Below are positions 10,014 through 22,205 of a stretch of DNA of 64,000 nucleotides, one piece after another (position 1 is the first letter of the stretch; the number at the start of each line of letters is the position of its first letter). The position numbers were made by a program, and so were the translations under genes. Below the pieces are notes generated by a model. It had not been told where the DNA came from, did not search any database, and worked only from the letters and a program-made list of their open reading frames with translations. This DNA comes from Helicoverpa zea. Lineage: Eukaryota > Arthropoda > Insecta > Lepidoptera > Noctuidae. Location: the NCBI RefSeq assembly GCF_022581195.2, contig NC_061459.1:1240001-1304000 (forward strand), written 5' to 3'.

Positions 10014-11953
10014 ATTATAAAATGAGAAGTTTGTGGGTCTCTGTCACGCTTTGAGAATAAATAATCGACTCGTCTTTTGAAATATCAAGATACTAATTAG
10101 GAAGTAAGTCATGTGCCTAAAAGAAACTCTTCCTTTGCGTGACTAAATATAAGTCTCTCTTTGCCATTTTTTCTCTAAGTAAAGGTAAATTGATTGAGGA
10201 CTTCGTTGATATATTTTTGGAGTACCAAAAAAGACTCGAAAAAAATATTTTCAGCATTTCAACGAAGCAGGTCCTGAAATATACCCAATAATGGATTGTG
10301 TTATGTTAAAGAATTTCCAACAGCAAATAAAATAGATACTTCCATTACTGTTCCCGTAAATGCCATAACAATTTACGATTGAAAATAAAATTGGGACCCG
10401 TAATAGTAAAGTTCAGTCACGTATTGTTTTAAAAATTTATTTATTTTTAAGGGAACCACTTCAGATGTAATTACTAGGTCGTTAGAAGATTCCGAGGCGA
10501 GACCAGAATTCTAAATCATAGAAGAAATTGCTTCACTCGCTTAGAGTTAGTATCTACTTATTATGCATTAATAGACCTAGTTACTGAAAAGTAATTTAAA
10601 TTCACAGATGAGATAGTGGCGATGCTTTTAATTTTGTCGTAAGTCATTGATAATCGGAGATTTATCATTTACATTATTTATCAGTTTTTTATTTTATCCT
10701 GAAAAATCTTGTCCTCACTAATAGGTTTTATAAATGCTGTCTGACGCGCTTTATAAAATGTTGTTGGCATAATAATCAAAGTTATTCCAGCTACAATTTT
10801 TACACTTATAATGGAGTGAACAAGCATTTCTTTGTTCTACAAGAGGGTAATCTTAAAGAAATTGGGTTACAACAAGAAATGGACCAACAAATTGGTTTTT
10901 CGATTATCATACGCTTTTCTTACTTTTTGCGGGTCTACATGTAAGTATTACTTAACTCACTTCTGCAAAAAATGGTATGGAAATAAAACATGACCTTTAC
11001 AAAACTTTGATCATGGAAACAGATGGCTTCATCCGAATCCGTCTGCGAGTTCTGGGTTTCTTCCAAATTCTTACAATTCAACAGACACGTGAGTGTGCGA
11101 GGTTTGACAAGATTTCATATAAAGGCTTCTAAAGTTAGTTTCGTTCAGCGCGTTTAATTCAGACAAATACACATGTATACTCACCATTAAAAATCATTTT
11201 CTAACATAAAACCTCATGTAAAATACGCGTAGTATTTTAATAACAGCATAAGCAAGCACCAGTTATGTCAGTAGTTCATAACGGTACAAGAACACACAAT
11301 GTAGTGCAAGGACATATGTCAGAAAGGTAAACCGCGCTGTTCCCGACATTCTTTAGACATAGGATTACAGTAAATGTTAGACAGTAAGGATGTTTAAATA
11401 ATACATAGATAATACGAAATAAGATATCTACTAACGAATTTGTATTTGGATACTTAGAACTCAAGAGAACAAACATGGTACCGTCACACATAATGACAAG
11501 ACATAATTCTTATTTTTTTTATATTCCTTCTAGCTGAAAAGAGCAGATCACAATATTGCTCTGTTTTACAGCTCTGATGCCTCGATTCTCGAGTCAATTC
11601 AAGCCCTACACAAACGCATAGACTATTTGTTACATGTAGATATCTACTGAGCGGCAAAGTAATTTTGCAAGTGCTGTGTGCGATCTCATCGATACATTCC
11701 CATACCCATCAGCTATCTGAAAGCTACAACATTTTTCTCCAAAAAATCACAAAGTAAAACCGATTAGTCTTACTGTTATAATTTCTACTGTAACAAAGAT
11801 AAACGTAGCAAGTGATGTACTATTATTATGAAACCACGACGTGTGCCATAGCTGACGTCATGTCACACCAATGTCAGAACAGACCCTCGGATTATGAAGC
11901 AGAGGAGTTCAAAAGGCTAACTTTAAAATACTTCAAACAAATTGAGAGATTTA

Positions 11954-12126
11954 GGCCCAGTTTCGCTGGTTACCAATGAAGTAGTTCAGTGATCATAGTT
12001 CTGATAAAGTGACCTGCCAGATAGGCTGCTTATAATTTCTGCCAGATATCGCTAGCCGAGACCAGTGAAACCAAAAATTTTAGTTAAATTCCTAATATAA
12101 GAAACTTTTAACCAGTGAAACTGGCT
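11954..12126. mobile_element. Short MITE with CCAGTTTC-CTGGTTA termini
   Basis: Inverted ends of about 16 bp read CCAGTTTC(G/A)CTGGTTA, with one internal degenerate copy of the end near 12060. Non-coding; about 173 bp. Target duplication not resolved. Confidence 0.6.
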
Positions 12127-13294
12127 ATATTTTATTAGTTATTTTTACATGCTTTACTTTTCATGAAAACCGAAAGACTTCTTACTAAGACTTTGCAACT
12201 ATCAACATAAAAAAATAATATAAAAGAAAGTGTTGAACCTTTTACAAATCTTCTGTTCATTGACCAAAGCCAAGGAATGTAATATTCAAATAGACTGTGA
12301 GTGTGTGTAAATCGTGACTAAGTACACACTAAGTATTATTGTGACGTGTAAAGCCTATGTTAGTCCCAGTCATTTTTGAGGGACTAATGTTTAATTGTGA
12401 TTATGTAGGGTTTGCGACTGTCGTGTTGATGAGACGAATAAAGTTAAATTATGTTACGCTGTTGCCCTTTTGGAGGATAAATTGTAGGCTAAAATGTGTG
12501 GTTAATATCTGTTGATAAAGATGTAGTTTTGTAACTTTTGAGCTCATACATAAATGAGATCATATTCATTAACACATAGTATTGTTAACTTTTGGGGTAC
12601 TAAATAATCGCAGTACTTACTTACTACTAACCCCACGATAGAAATTTTAAAGAAGTTTTTGCCTATTTTCAAAGTATATAAATAATCATATCAACTAATT
12701 AGAGGTTGATTGGATATTTTGAAAAACACATGTAGTTTTAATTATTTTATTAAAACCAATCACTATCAAATACATAGCCTTACAATACGTACTAGCTGTA
12801 TGAGATCGCCGAATTAATCTAACGCATTCAATTGTATATTAATTACTAATTTATATTTAACAATAACCAGCGATACTTTGCTGATTATAATGTTAACATA
12901 ACTTAAAAATATAAGTGTGAAGATATTAGCGATTCACCAGACAACACAGCCGATTTTTACAGAGCCTATTTTCGTAGGTCATTGTTTGAGTAGCTGGACT
13001 GATGCGGCTTGGTTTGCTATTTTGATAAAACAACGGCCAATTATAGTGATGACGATATAACAGTATGGCTAAAACTCAAATATTAAAATCGCAAGTAACA
13101 AAATATAAATCTGGACTTAAAATTGATATAATTGATAGACCTATCAGACGCAAAAAAAAATCTGTAAGTTGACCGATTTATGTCAAAGGATAAAAGCTTG
13201 TTTTGAATAAAATGTTGTGTCGCTATTAACATGATAATCAACAAAGCTCACGCAGTACAATAATAATACTAAATTGACACAAATATTATATCGC
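12127..13294. other. Non-coding AT-rich stretch downstream of the forkhead gene
   Basis: Probably contains the forkhead 3' UTR (minus strand) in its right-hand part. No canonical poly(A) signal close to the stop is obvious; no other feature seen. Confidence 0.4.
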
Positions 13295-16200
13295 TTAGTC
13301 CACCGTGATGAGTCCACTTTCCCTGACCACTTGCTCCGTAGACACCGGGTTTAAGAACACTGGAAATTACATTGGAAACTATTAATTTATCTAATAATTT
13401 GCACGTATTTGGGAGAATCATGCCCGTTTTCACCAACAACCTCTTACCGTTTCCCTATCTAAATGCTACTTTTAATAAGGACCCCTCCCAATTTGACACC
13501 TACCTAAATTCATTTTCACCACACTTGTACATGGATCCCTTAAGTAAGTGACAGATTACTAGTTCTTCAAACGATAATGCAAAGTCGATATTTTATCGAT
13601 AAAATGATTTTTCTCTACTTCTTAAGAAATAAACGTCTATCGAGTATATATTACTAAAGCATGTGAGTTTTTTTTCTTGTGATGTTATTTTAATTTAACT
13701 TAAACTACATTACGCTATGTTTTATGCAATAAAACAGTAAAGAGGTTTTCTATAGGTGAATTTTTAACCTATGTCATTCGCGCGTTTGTCAAATTGACTG
13801 ATGTGTATGTGTACATAAAGTGAGGTTAATTTTGGGTTTATTATTGTTGAATAGATAAGTTTATTTTGGCAGAGAAGAGAAAACGAGGATAAACCTTTCT
13901 TACAGAAGAAAAAGACAAGCTAGTGAAATTGCTGACGTCTCATAGAGACACAACAAAAAACGGATGGGACCACGAACGAAGCCAAAAACAAAGCTTGGAT
14001 CCAGTCACAAATAGTTTTAATGCGATAGGAACCGTTTACAGGTAAATGTGAATAAATCTGTGTATAATAATATAGTGTATTAAGGTATTGCCGTACAGCT
14101 GTGTTCCTTGTTTTACTGTCGGCTTCATTGTATTTTTGTTCTCCATGAGTTGATGGATTTAAGTATGGGGTTAAAATTATATATTTATTTAGTTTCAGGT
14201 GGTGCGAGAAATTGGAAAGACGTGTAAAAACATGCTGCACCCAGCCCACCTCAAATTGAATTGGTGCAGGAGGATGATGATAATGTTTGGTACATCATAT
14301 GAGGACTAATATTAAAATATTTGTTTGCTATCTTTGTTTTAATTAACATAATTTATTATGTTCAATGTTAGCCTACTTCTTACCTCCAGAGGGTATCCCC
14401 TATCACCTAGGAGAGATAGGCTCCTCCATATTCACCATTTTCGAATCATTGGTATCTACTGCAGTTTTGGTATTTAAGGCCTATTCAAACCTGAGCGATA
14501 TTCGTTGCCGCTGTGGGTAGAGGTAGATACCGCGCCGGTTTCGCTCAGGTATTTAGTATCAAGTACAGTTACCGGCACGGATATTGAGCTCTCGGCGGAA
14601 GAGTGGGGATCGCTTTGCGCACTGTACACAAGGCAATAAACCAATGAATGGCTTCTGTGCAGGTGAAGATCAAGGCTCAATATCCGTGCCGATAACTATA
14701 CCGCGGCTAGAGCGACCTGAGCGATATCCACTGCCGCTGTGGGTAGAAGTACATACCGCGCGGCAGCAGCGGCATGCATCCCGAACATCAACAGTAATAT
14801 TATCGCATACCCACTGGGTTTTCTCTGTCGCAGGTGGTAGCGAATACCGCTTAGGTCTGAACAGTCATATTACCGCATACTCACAGGGTTTTCTCTGCCG
14901 TAGACGGTAGCGAATACCGCTTAGGTCTGAATAGGCCTATAGTTGTCCCGGCCACCGCGAAACTACATCAGTGAGTACCAGATTTGCATCTGTTATGGTC
15001 TGCATATTTATGGACATGCAGGACTTCCTATTTTTGAATAATTCAGCGACATCACGACCTAGCAAGTGCATTCATAGCAAGTGATAACCTATAATCTTAT
15101 AAAAAAGTCATGATCATCGTACTTTTTTCTCAGACATCTGCTCTTTCACGTAAGATAGGTACGTGGTCTTCTAATGATTATTATTTTACATATCCACAAC
15201 CTCCACAGCTTCTAAACTTTCTAAAAGTTTACGTTTCATTTTGCTTTTAAAACATGGTATTTTTGGTGTTACATAACATATAAAGGTACATTACACTATC
15301 CATCGCAAGAAACGGTTCAAAATATGCATGTAATGATAATGATAGGGGTTGTTTAAGCAGGCATCAATCGGGCCCCCAAGTTTAAGTGAAATTTTTAGGT
15401 TAAAATTGACACCTAGGCTTTGGTGAAAATGAAATTCTTATTAAGTGTTCCGTAAATGCTCCCTAAATTTAGGTAATCGTTGGTGAAAACGGGCATCAGT
15501 CTTTAGGGGGAAGAAAACGCCTCAAAAAAGGGAATTTATAGTAAAAAAATATTATTTCAGTGGTGGAATCATCATAATTTCCATATTTATTTCATTTTAA
15601 AAAGTGGTATCTGTATTGAACACACACCAGAACGTGCCCAATTTAAACATTAGTTACCTAAGTTGTGTCATAGATATTATGTCCTACAGCTATGTAAAAA
15701 CAAACTAAAAATTTTGGACATCAGAGAAATATGTTCTTCAAATGGATACTTACTTGTGCTCCCAGTGAATAAGTCTTGGTCCGGGATGATGCTGGCGGCT
15801 GCTATTGCTGCCTCATCGAGCACGATCACCTGGAATCATTAATAAAATTATCAGTTTTTGAAAAGGAATGAATGCTGGTTACTGATGACATATTAAAGTA
15901 GCGATCTGTAGGGTGCCTTTGTGCAGCAGTGGACATCTTTGGGCTAAGACGAAGCTTCGTTTTCTTGAACGCACTAATCTCAGGAACTACTCGACTGATG
16001 TGACAAATGCTTTTAGTGTTAGATAAAGCCCATTTATTAAGAGGCAATAGGCTTATCATCCGGCTGATTGAAGTAGTTGCCATAAGACGCTGGTGAATAA
16101 TAATAAAATAGAGAGACAGTAAGACTAGATTCATGCCTGGTTTGTTTGACAAGAGGCTCACCCTTATTATTTGTGACTAAAACATAACTGACAATGATAG

Positions 16201-19200
16201 TGTATACACCTCGACTTAAACATTTGGGGCAAAACATGATGTTATGAGCTCATTCCTGGTAGTACCCGGAAGGCTATGAAACCTTAGTGTGCCGGTATAA
16301 TTTAGTAATGTGGAGGATAGATGATATTCACCTGCAATTCTACATCTCATTAGTTTAAATTAAATTGTGAATTCTACTTGTATTTACATAGGTCAACTCT
16401 GTGTATAATTTTTGGCAGGTATGAAATAATGCACGAAATGTGAGAGTTATTTTGGTGGACTGATTTCGGCAGAACGTCAACCTTGCTTTACCTGCTTATT
16501 ATGTACTAAGACAAAACACAACGTTATGGAATTAAAACTTTATTTAGATGGGATTAGTAGAAAGGTTTAAGATTAAGCATCTAGAAGTTCCGAAGACTGA
16601 TAATGATGTTAAATATTTTTCTGGCAACTCTATTCAGCTTGCAATCAAAAACTACAAAAGGACTCGTAGAGTGTTACCAAAAAATATAAATTTTGACAGT
16701 CCCGAAAACCAAACTAAAAAAAGGTTATCCTTATAAAAGCAAATATTTCTACAAGTACCTTAGGGAACCCAAGCACCCTGGTCTTCTCAACGGCATCAAC
16801 AACAGTCTTCTTCTCCTCATACACCATGTTCCTCAGAGGCAGCAGGTCTATGGCGTTGGCTGCCAAAGACCAGAGGTGACCGGCGCCTTGAGGAGCTCTC
16901 GCGCCTTTACGAAAGTGAGGGTTGATAGACAGGTTGTGCCGAACTGAGTTCTTCCAGCGCTCGTCGTTCGCTTTGTAGAAGGGGAAACGGTCTCTGGAAA
17001 GAGTAGTAGAAAAGTTAGTCAGAGTAACATTTGTGGTTAGAGTATTATAAGCTTTCAACATGTAATCATGTTTCTTATAATTTTATTAAAAGGTATAGTA
17101 AGCTGATGTTAAATTTTCAGCCACGGCGATCGTTCTCAAAATATATCTTTTTATAAAATACATGCATGTTGACTTCAGTTAAATTTAGATTTTTATCGAG
17201 CTTAAGCCCTCAACTGAATGTCAGTTCACCATGTAAATGCTGTATTAATCTAAAAGCCAAAAAAAAGATATGCTTGAGTGCTCATATGACTCATATATTT
17301 TTTATCAATATCACCTGCTATATTTTCTCCCACACGACCTTTCAATAACCCAATGAACCGTCACCAAAATCCCATATAAAACAAAAAAAAACAATAAACG
17401 CTTGTAACCCCAAATCTAGTATAACACCACCTGCTTAACTTTGCCTTACATTGTGTTTACAGGAGACATTGGGGCACGCGACCTCGTAGCTAGGGCGCGC
17501 GCCCCGTCTCCGCCTGGCACCGAGATCGATTGCTCTGCGAACCGCGACCGACCGATGCACGATACAAGAATTATCTAATACTGTAAAGGCTTATGCACCT
17601 GCTTATTGAATTCGAGGATTATACCGCAAAAACATTATTCAACACAAGCCATTTTGAACTTTATGCGAAGATGCTATGGTTGGTTTTACGTTGGTGGGTG
17701 GGATGGACGGCTTAAAAACATCCCCCTATGTCCAATTTTGATGGATATCATGCACCTGTTTATTAATTGGTTCGGGTATTAAAATGTTAAAGGTGTTGAT
17801 CAACAGGGAAAGCGATCGGTTACGTGCCTCCGATATTAACGTGGGTATCAAGATTTTTATGTGCTTAGGTAAGTGAACTGGCCGAACGCGACGTACACCT
17901 AACTGGGTGTCCTGCGTGAGCGACGAACGAGGCGCGACGAGACGCTGCGAACGCGACGAACGCGATCAACTCAACGGCATTCCCTACATGCGGCCTATGT
18001 GACAGTCTGCGGCGAGACGCGACGTAACGCGCACTTGTTTTGAGGGCGACCAGATGCGACACCCAGAAGCGTAGATTGTTGTGGGACAAAAAACATTAAC
18101 ATTAAAGAAATCGCTTATAAGCTCGTACAAATAAGTTGGAAGAATATTGCTGTCTGTACTTTAAATATGAACTTTCAAGCAAATTGTAACATGAATTGTA
18201 ACACAACTTCTCCATGATTTGAGAAGTAATGACCAAAATCACGTAGGACATTTGTCGCGTAGAGCATCGCGTCGCATTACGTCGCCTCGTGTTGCGTCGC
18301 GTCGTGTCGCGTTCGTCGCTCACGCAGGACACCGCGTAAGATTAATCGCCTGATAACCATAAAGTCTTTGAAAAAAATATTGAAAATTGTAAAATGTGTC
18401 GCAAATTCTATTAGGTATAGAGCCTTTGTTGATGAGGCATTAAATGACAGACATGAATAGACCTTTCATCTTGACCTTGAAGACCAAAGGGCTGAATTAA
18501 ACAGTATAATGGTATCTAGATGAACTCTTTTATCGTATGAGATCGAGAGATGAGATTAAACACAAGTAGGTTACATCAACACTTTGAAAGGCTGACTGAC
18601 CAACAGTTTTTCCTTCATTAATCACCAACTAGAACTAATCACCGGCGATATAATTACACTATCAGCAATACACCATGGTTAAACATCAGGATTGCGATGT
18701 TTATCGGTCCGTAACTGAGGGGGAACAATATTAATTTATTATCGCGATAATGTTTACTACCGTTTAGAGGGGAGCTTTGTGATTGGTAATCTGTTCGATT
18801 AGCGATGTTTGTTGAATGATCGTCACGGTTGCGATAAGAGGGGGTGACGGATCAAAGTTTGTGGAAAACCTGTAGCAGTTTGTAAACAAAGGGATTAGAA
18901 GTAAAAATATTGGCAGGTACTAAAGGGAAGTGCAATGGATACTGATTCACACGGGACCTAGTTGTCACTGTGAAAAAGTGAAAACTCGTAACTGAAACCA
19001 AAGCTACTCACTTACACAGGTTTTATCCAGTTTCGTATTATAAATCCTACTAAAAGATTAACTGAATAAGAATACAAAAAAAATATGGTCAGTAAAATTA
19101 AATTTCTACGAATAATTTCTGCCTACATTGATTTTGCATTCAATTCATCGAGAATATTAGTGAACAAAGAATGTTATTATTAAACTAGATTCATGCTAGA

Positions 19201-20746
19201 AATACCAATTAAATGCATTCAAACATGGCCGTTATACTATACAAATAATAACCACAGCTCACATACCGTCAAAATGCATCCAATTAATATTACTAACATG
19301 AATTCAAAATATTCGCCTCGCTCAAATATTTGTTCCCAGCTAAACTGCTGAAAACCTATTGGCTGCCGTTTTACAATCGGCCGAGCTAAATAACCGAATT
19401 TAATTTAATTATAAACACAACGCGGTGACAATCAGTTCAAATCAATCATTACCTGTTAACTCCGTACAATAGCTGAACAATGGTAGTAAATTGTACTATA
19501 ATACTAACAAATAGAAATGACACCCCTTTAGGAAATTGTACCAAGTAACGGAGGTACATTTTCTTTTGTCCACCTAATTTGATATTAAGCTTTTGTTATG
19601 TGAAGTTTAGTAGAAAGAAAGGTGTTATTTGATTGGAAAGTTTGACTACCTATTGTTAGGTAATCAAGACTACAAGTTTTGTAGAAAAAAGCTGTCCACC
19701 GCGGTATTCTTTCCGCAATGGATAAAAAGTACTTTGTATGTGTCATTTAGGCTAGACTGTTTACCCGGGTGCGCTAAGTTGCACCCATGGGACGAGGGAG
19801 ACATGTAGTATCATTCAACAAATTTAATAAGTTTTAATCGCCTTACAACTACCTACTCACCCTCTTATAAACAGAGAAGCTAATTAAAGTGACATGTATA
19901 CTCAAGAAAATGCAACTCAAAAGTTCTAGAATAATTTGCATAGCGTGATGAATAAATTCTGATGCTGTAAGCCTATTTGGCGCAGTGTCGCATCTACCGC
20001 AACGGTTTATGTAAGCAATTACAAGTCAAAGGAAACATTACCTACTTAAAATGCAACTTATTATGCAATTCTACTTGAATAAAATGAAAAATAAGTATAT
20101 GAGTAAATTACAAAAATATCTGTGACGTAATGTGAACAATAAACTACTACATAAGATCTAAAATTGTAGAACATCGTAAGAAACATACTATTTTGTGAAT
20201 TTCTCATTCACAGTACATTATCATGAAAAGCTCTCTCTGTTCAGATAACTCAATAGAATTTTTTTAAAAGAAGAAATATAAGTAATCATGACCAACGTGA
20301 TTTTTCTCACATAAAATACATTTTACAAATATGAACTAAATATGAACTGAAAACCACTCTTACTGTAATGTGTTTTCTACTAAAATTAGGAAGAAAATAT
20401 TCAATAGGGAACAACAAAGAAAAATTCTATCTAACAAAGAAATTGCGACTCACGAGATCCATTGGTATATGGCAGATACTGTTAACTCTCCATTCTCCCT
20501 CAAAGCCTTCTCAATCAGCTCAGGATATGTATACGGCGGTTTCTTTAGCGCCGGTGGCGTATCAGGAATATCCACCTTCGGCTCTTTCACAACAGGCTCG
20601 TCATCAGGCACTTTGATGTTCACGAAATCGTCCAATCTGAAGTTCAGCAGCCATGCCAGGCTTGCACAATCATTATCCTCCTCCGTAGGACTTTTGGAGC
20701 ATTTTCTTCGTCTCCATTTCGACCTGTCACCTGTTCTAGCCGCCAT
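13295..20746 (-). CDS. Divergent forkhead (winged-helix) transcription factor, four coding exons
   Basis: Minus-strand exons 20746-20454, 16993-16759, 15829-15754 and 13359-13295 join with matching phases (TC|A, phase 0, A|TG) and end at TAA: 222 aa. The N-terminal CASLAWLLNF motif resembles the SLxWL box of FoxJ1 and FoxN proteins. The forkhead domain runs from about residue 69 (KPPYTYPELIEKALR) through ELTVSAIYQWIS in exon 1 and WKNSVRHNLSINPHFRKG, the DNA-recognition helix, to GAGHLWSLA in exon 2. Exon 3 encodes VIVLDEAAIAAASIIPDQD; exon 4 ends RESGLITVD. It would bind FOX sites in nuclear DNA. The ATG at 20746 has a good context (AAAATGG). The subclass is uncertain: PYTYPELIEKAL and HFRKG...GAGHLW are unlike standard FoxN or FoxK, and an arthropod-specific FoxJ1-like branch is my best guess. 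Exon 4 rests on splice phase only and could be one of several ends. Confidence 0.85.
13421..13540. repeat. MITE fragment, 'gcccgttttcaccaac' family
   Basis: In forkhead intron 3. Starts GCCCGTTTTCACCAAC and shares order and wording with the inverse copy at 15353-15497; diverged. Confidence 0.5.
14477..14938. mobile_element. GC-rich TIR element with internal tandem repeats (forkhead intron 3)
   Basis: Termini form a 27-bp inverted repeat with three mismatches, starting AGGCCTATTCA. Inside, two 70-bp units stand in tandem (about 14791-14860 and 14861-14930), each ending GCGAATACCGCTTAGGTCTG, and a CCGCTGTGGGTAGA block occurs twice (14510, 14733). No coding capacity of its own. Target duplication not clear. 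Confidence 0.65.
15353..15497. repeat. MITE of the 'gcccgttttcaccaac' family, inverse copy
   Basis: Ends in GGTGAAAACGGGCAT and begins near a related inverted GGGCCC end. Non-coding, in forkhead intron 3. Confidence 0.5.
17452..17560. promoter_or_regulatory. GC-rich block with adjacent FOX-type site, possible intronic promoter or enhancer
   Basis: A roughly 100-bp CpG-dense patch, including GGGCGCGCGCCCC near 17495, in otherwise AT-rich intron. It abuts GTGTTTAC (GTAAACAC on the gene strand), which fits the forkhead consensus. Regulatory role is inference. Confidence 0.3.
17906..18333. mobile_element. Fold-back/MITE element with GCGAC-rich inverted termini
   Basis: Ends start GGTGTCCTGCGTGAGCGACG and are mirrored at 18333. 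The first 25 or so bases are near identical, then both arms degenerate into CGACGCGA-type pentamer repeats. About 428 bp, AT-rich centre, non-coding. Target duplication not resolved. Confidence 0.7.
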
Positions 20747-20868
20747 TTTGGTTGGACACGATTGGCAGCCACGACCGCACTGATGCCGTTCGAAATTCGA
20801 ACGTCAGTGTGTTGTTTCGTGCCAGTCCGTGCTATCTCTGCTACGCTTGTAATCTCTTTAGGGTGCAT
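20644..20868 (-). promoter_or_regulatory. Possible upstream ORF overlapping the forkhead start codon
   Basis: An ATG at 20868 opens a 74-codon frame that runs through the forkhead ATG (20746) in another frame. If the transcript starts above 20868 this would reduce forkhead translation. The transcription start is not known. Confidence 0.3.
20787..20803. promoter_or_regulatory. Perfect 17-bp palindrome in the forkhead 5' leader/promoter
   Basis: CGTTCGAAATTCGAACG (8+1+8) lies about 40 bp above the forkhead ATG. It could be a dimeric factor site or a small RNA hairpin; no factor is assigned. Confidence 0.4.
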
Positions 20869-20869
20869 G

Positions 20870-22205
20870 GAGGTGGTATATCACTTTTATTTGAAAAAGT
20901 TTTTAATAAAAGCTTTTAAATTGTAAAACCTACTTTTATTTAAATATTTTATTTTATGACTTTGGTTTTATGTAAAATGTTAATTTATTTGTAAACCATT
21001 TAAAAATATTGTGCGGTATCGAAATATATTTTTCTTTGCAAAAGGATAACAGTATTTTATTATTATGCCTACTTTTGAATTACTATTTCTATGACGAATA
21101 TTTGTAATAGTAGCCTACATCTTTCTCATGCTCTTGCTATATCTGTGTGTAATTTTAATTAAACCAATTTATTTTTGACATGCGTGACAGACAGACAGAG
21201 TTACTTTCGCAATTATAATATTAGGTGAGGATAGAAAGGACTAGCTGCCTCCTGTTCTCCGCACTTCGACCTTATATGGGATGAAAACTACCCTTTACCT
21301 TTTCAGCCGTATTTCGGTATAAAATGCAGGCAGCTTATCATAATATTTTACGGATTAAAGGAAAAATCCCTGCCAATTCATGGTGCTCCCTCAAAACAAT
21401 ACGTGAGTCCTCGTCATGTTTTCTTCTAATAATTGTTTTCTGTTTCAATGCGATATTTGTACAGTCGTGTGAACTTTGTTTACATTATATTTTATTCGTA
21501 CAATGGTACTCGGCACTGGTACTCGGACTTTTTCGCGCGATTCGCTTTTGTTTGCGGACAAAAGTGTTTGTTCAAGATTAGATTTTATTTGTATATGATT
21601 TAGGTGCTATAATGGTGTGTTAAGTTTGCTTTTTGTTGCTGTTTCATCGGTTAGCTGATGGAACTGTTGAAGGTTCAAAAATCTAATCAGATTTATAGGC
21701 TGCTGTTGAAACCTGTGTTCTGTATCGATTTTGTATATCTATGTGAAAGTTTTAAATCAGGTATTTTTTTACAAAAACTTGGCCTTTTCTAGTCAAATCC
21801 CAATCCACGTGTATTTTTTCATGACAGATTCAAAATCTACAGAATAAATCTCTACAGAATTTTCACCAATAGATGGCCGAATTTATACCATGTTGCTAAC
21901 AAATTCCCAATACTTGTAACCTCAGATCAAAGAACTTGTAACATTACACATTATTTGCCTCATTTAAAACACTCAAACACGACAACGATAACACGATTTG
22001 CGCCATACACTGCATCATTAGTGCTTACACGCGATAGGCTCAAAAACGGGCAGACTTTTTGACTTTGCTACGATTCCATTACCCTTAACAAAATTACTTT
22101 TGAACTGCACAAAGCTAAGTTATCCAGCACGGCTCAAACATTTCCGAAGCGAGTCGCAGATAACAGGTCACTATTAAATTATCACCGTTGGACATTGCTT
22201 TTTTA
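20870..22205. other. Intergenic stretch upstream of the forkhead gene
   Basis: AT-rich. A short fragment near 21180-21230 (gacagacagacagagttact... ataatattaggt) looks like the 3' end of a common lepidopteran RTE/SINE-type repeat. No gene seen. Confidence 0.4.

Larger units (their letters stand above)
8868..11950. other. Intergenic stretch after the transporter
   Basis: AT-rich. Apart from the candidate poly(A) sites and the orphan frame at 9759-10013, I see no gene, long repeat or TIR here. Confidence 0.45.
16994..20453 (-). other. Forkhead intron 1 (3.5 kb)
   Basis: Contains the GCGAC fold-back MITE (17906-18333) and a GC-rich block at 17460-17560. The rest is AT-rich with no feature seen. 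A GTGAGT donor stands at 20453 and a TTTCCAG acceptor at 16994. Confidence 0.7.

Noticed and set aside
13295..20746. Calling the forkhead gene FoxN2/3 (CHES-1-like)
   Set aside because: The recognition-helix flanks (HFRKG...GAGHLW) and PYTYPELIEKAL differ from FoxN2/3, so the class was left open.
20370..20783. 137-codon plus-strand open frame
   Set aside because: It is the antisense of forkhead exon 1, whose domain is unmistakable on the minus strand.
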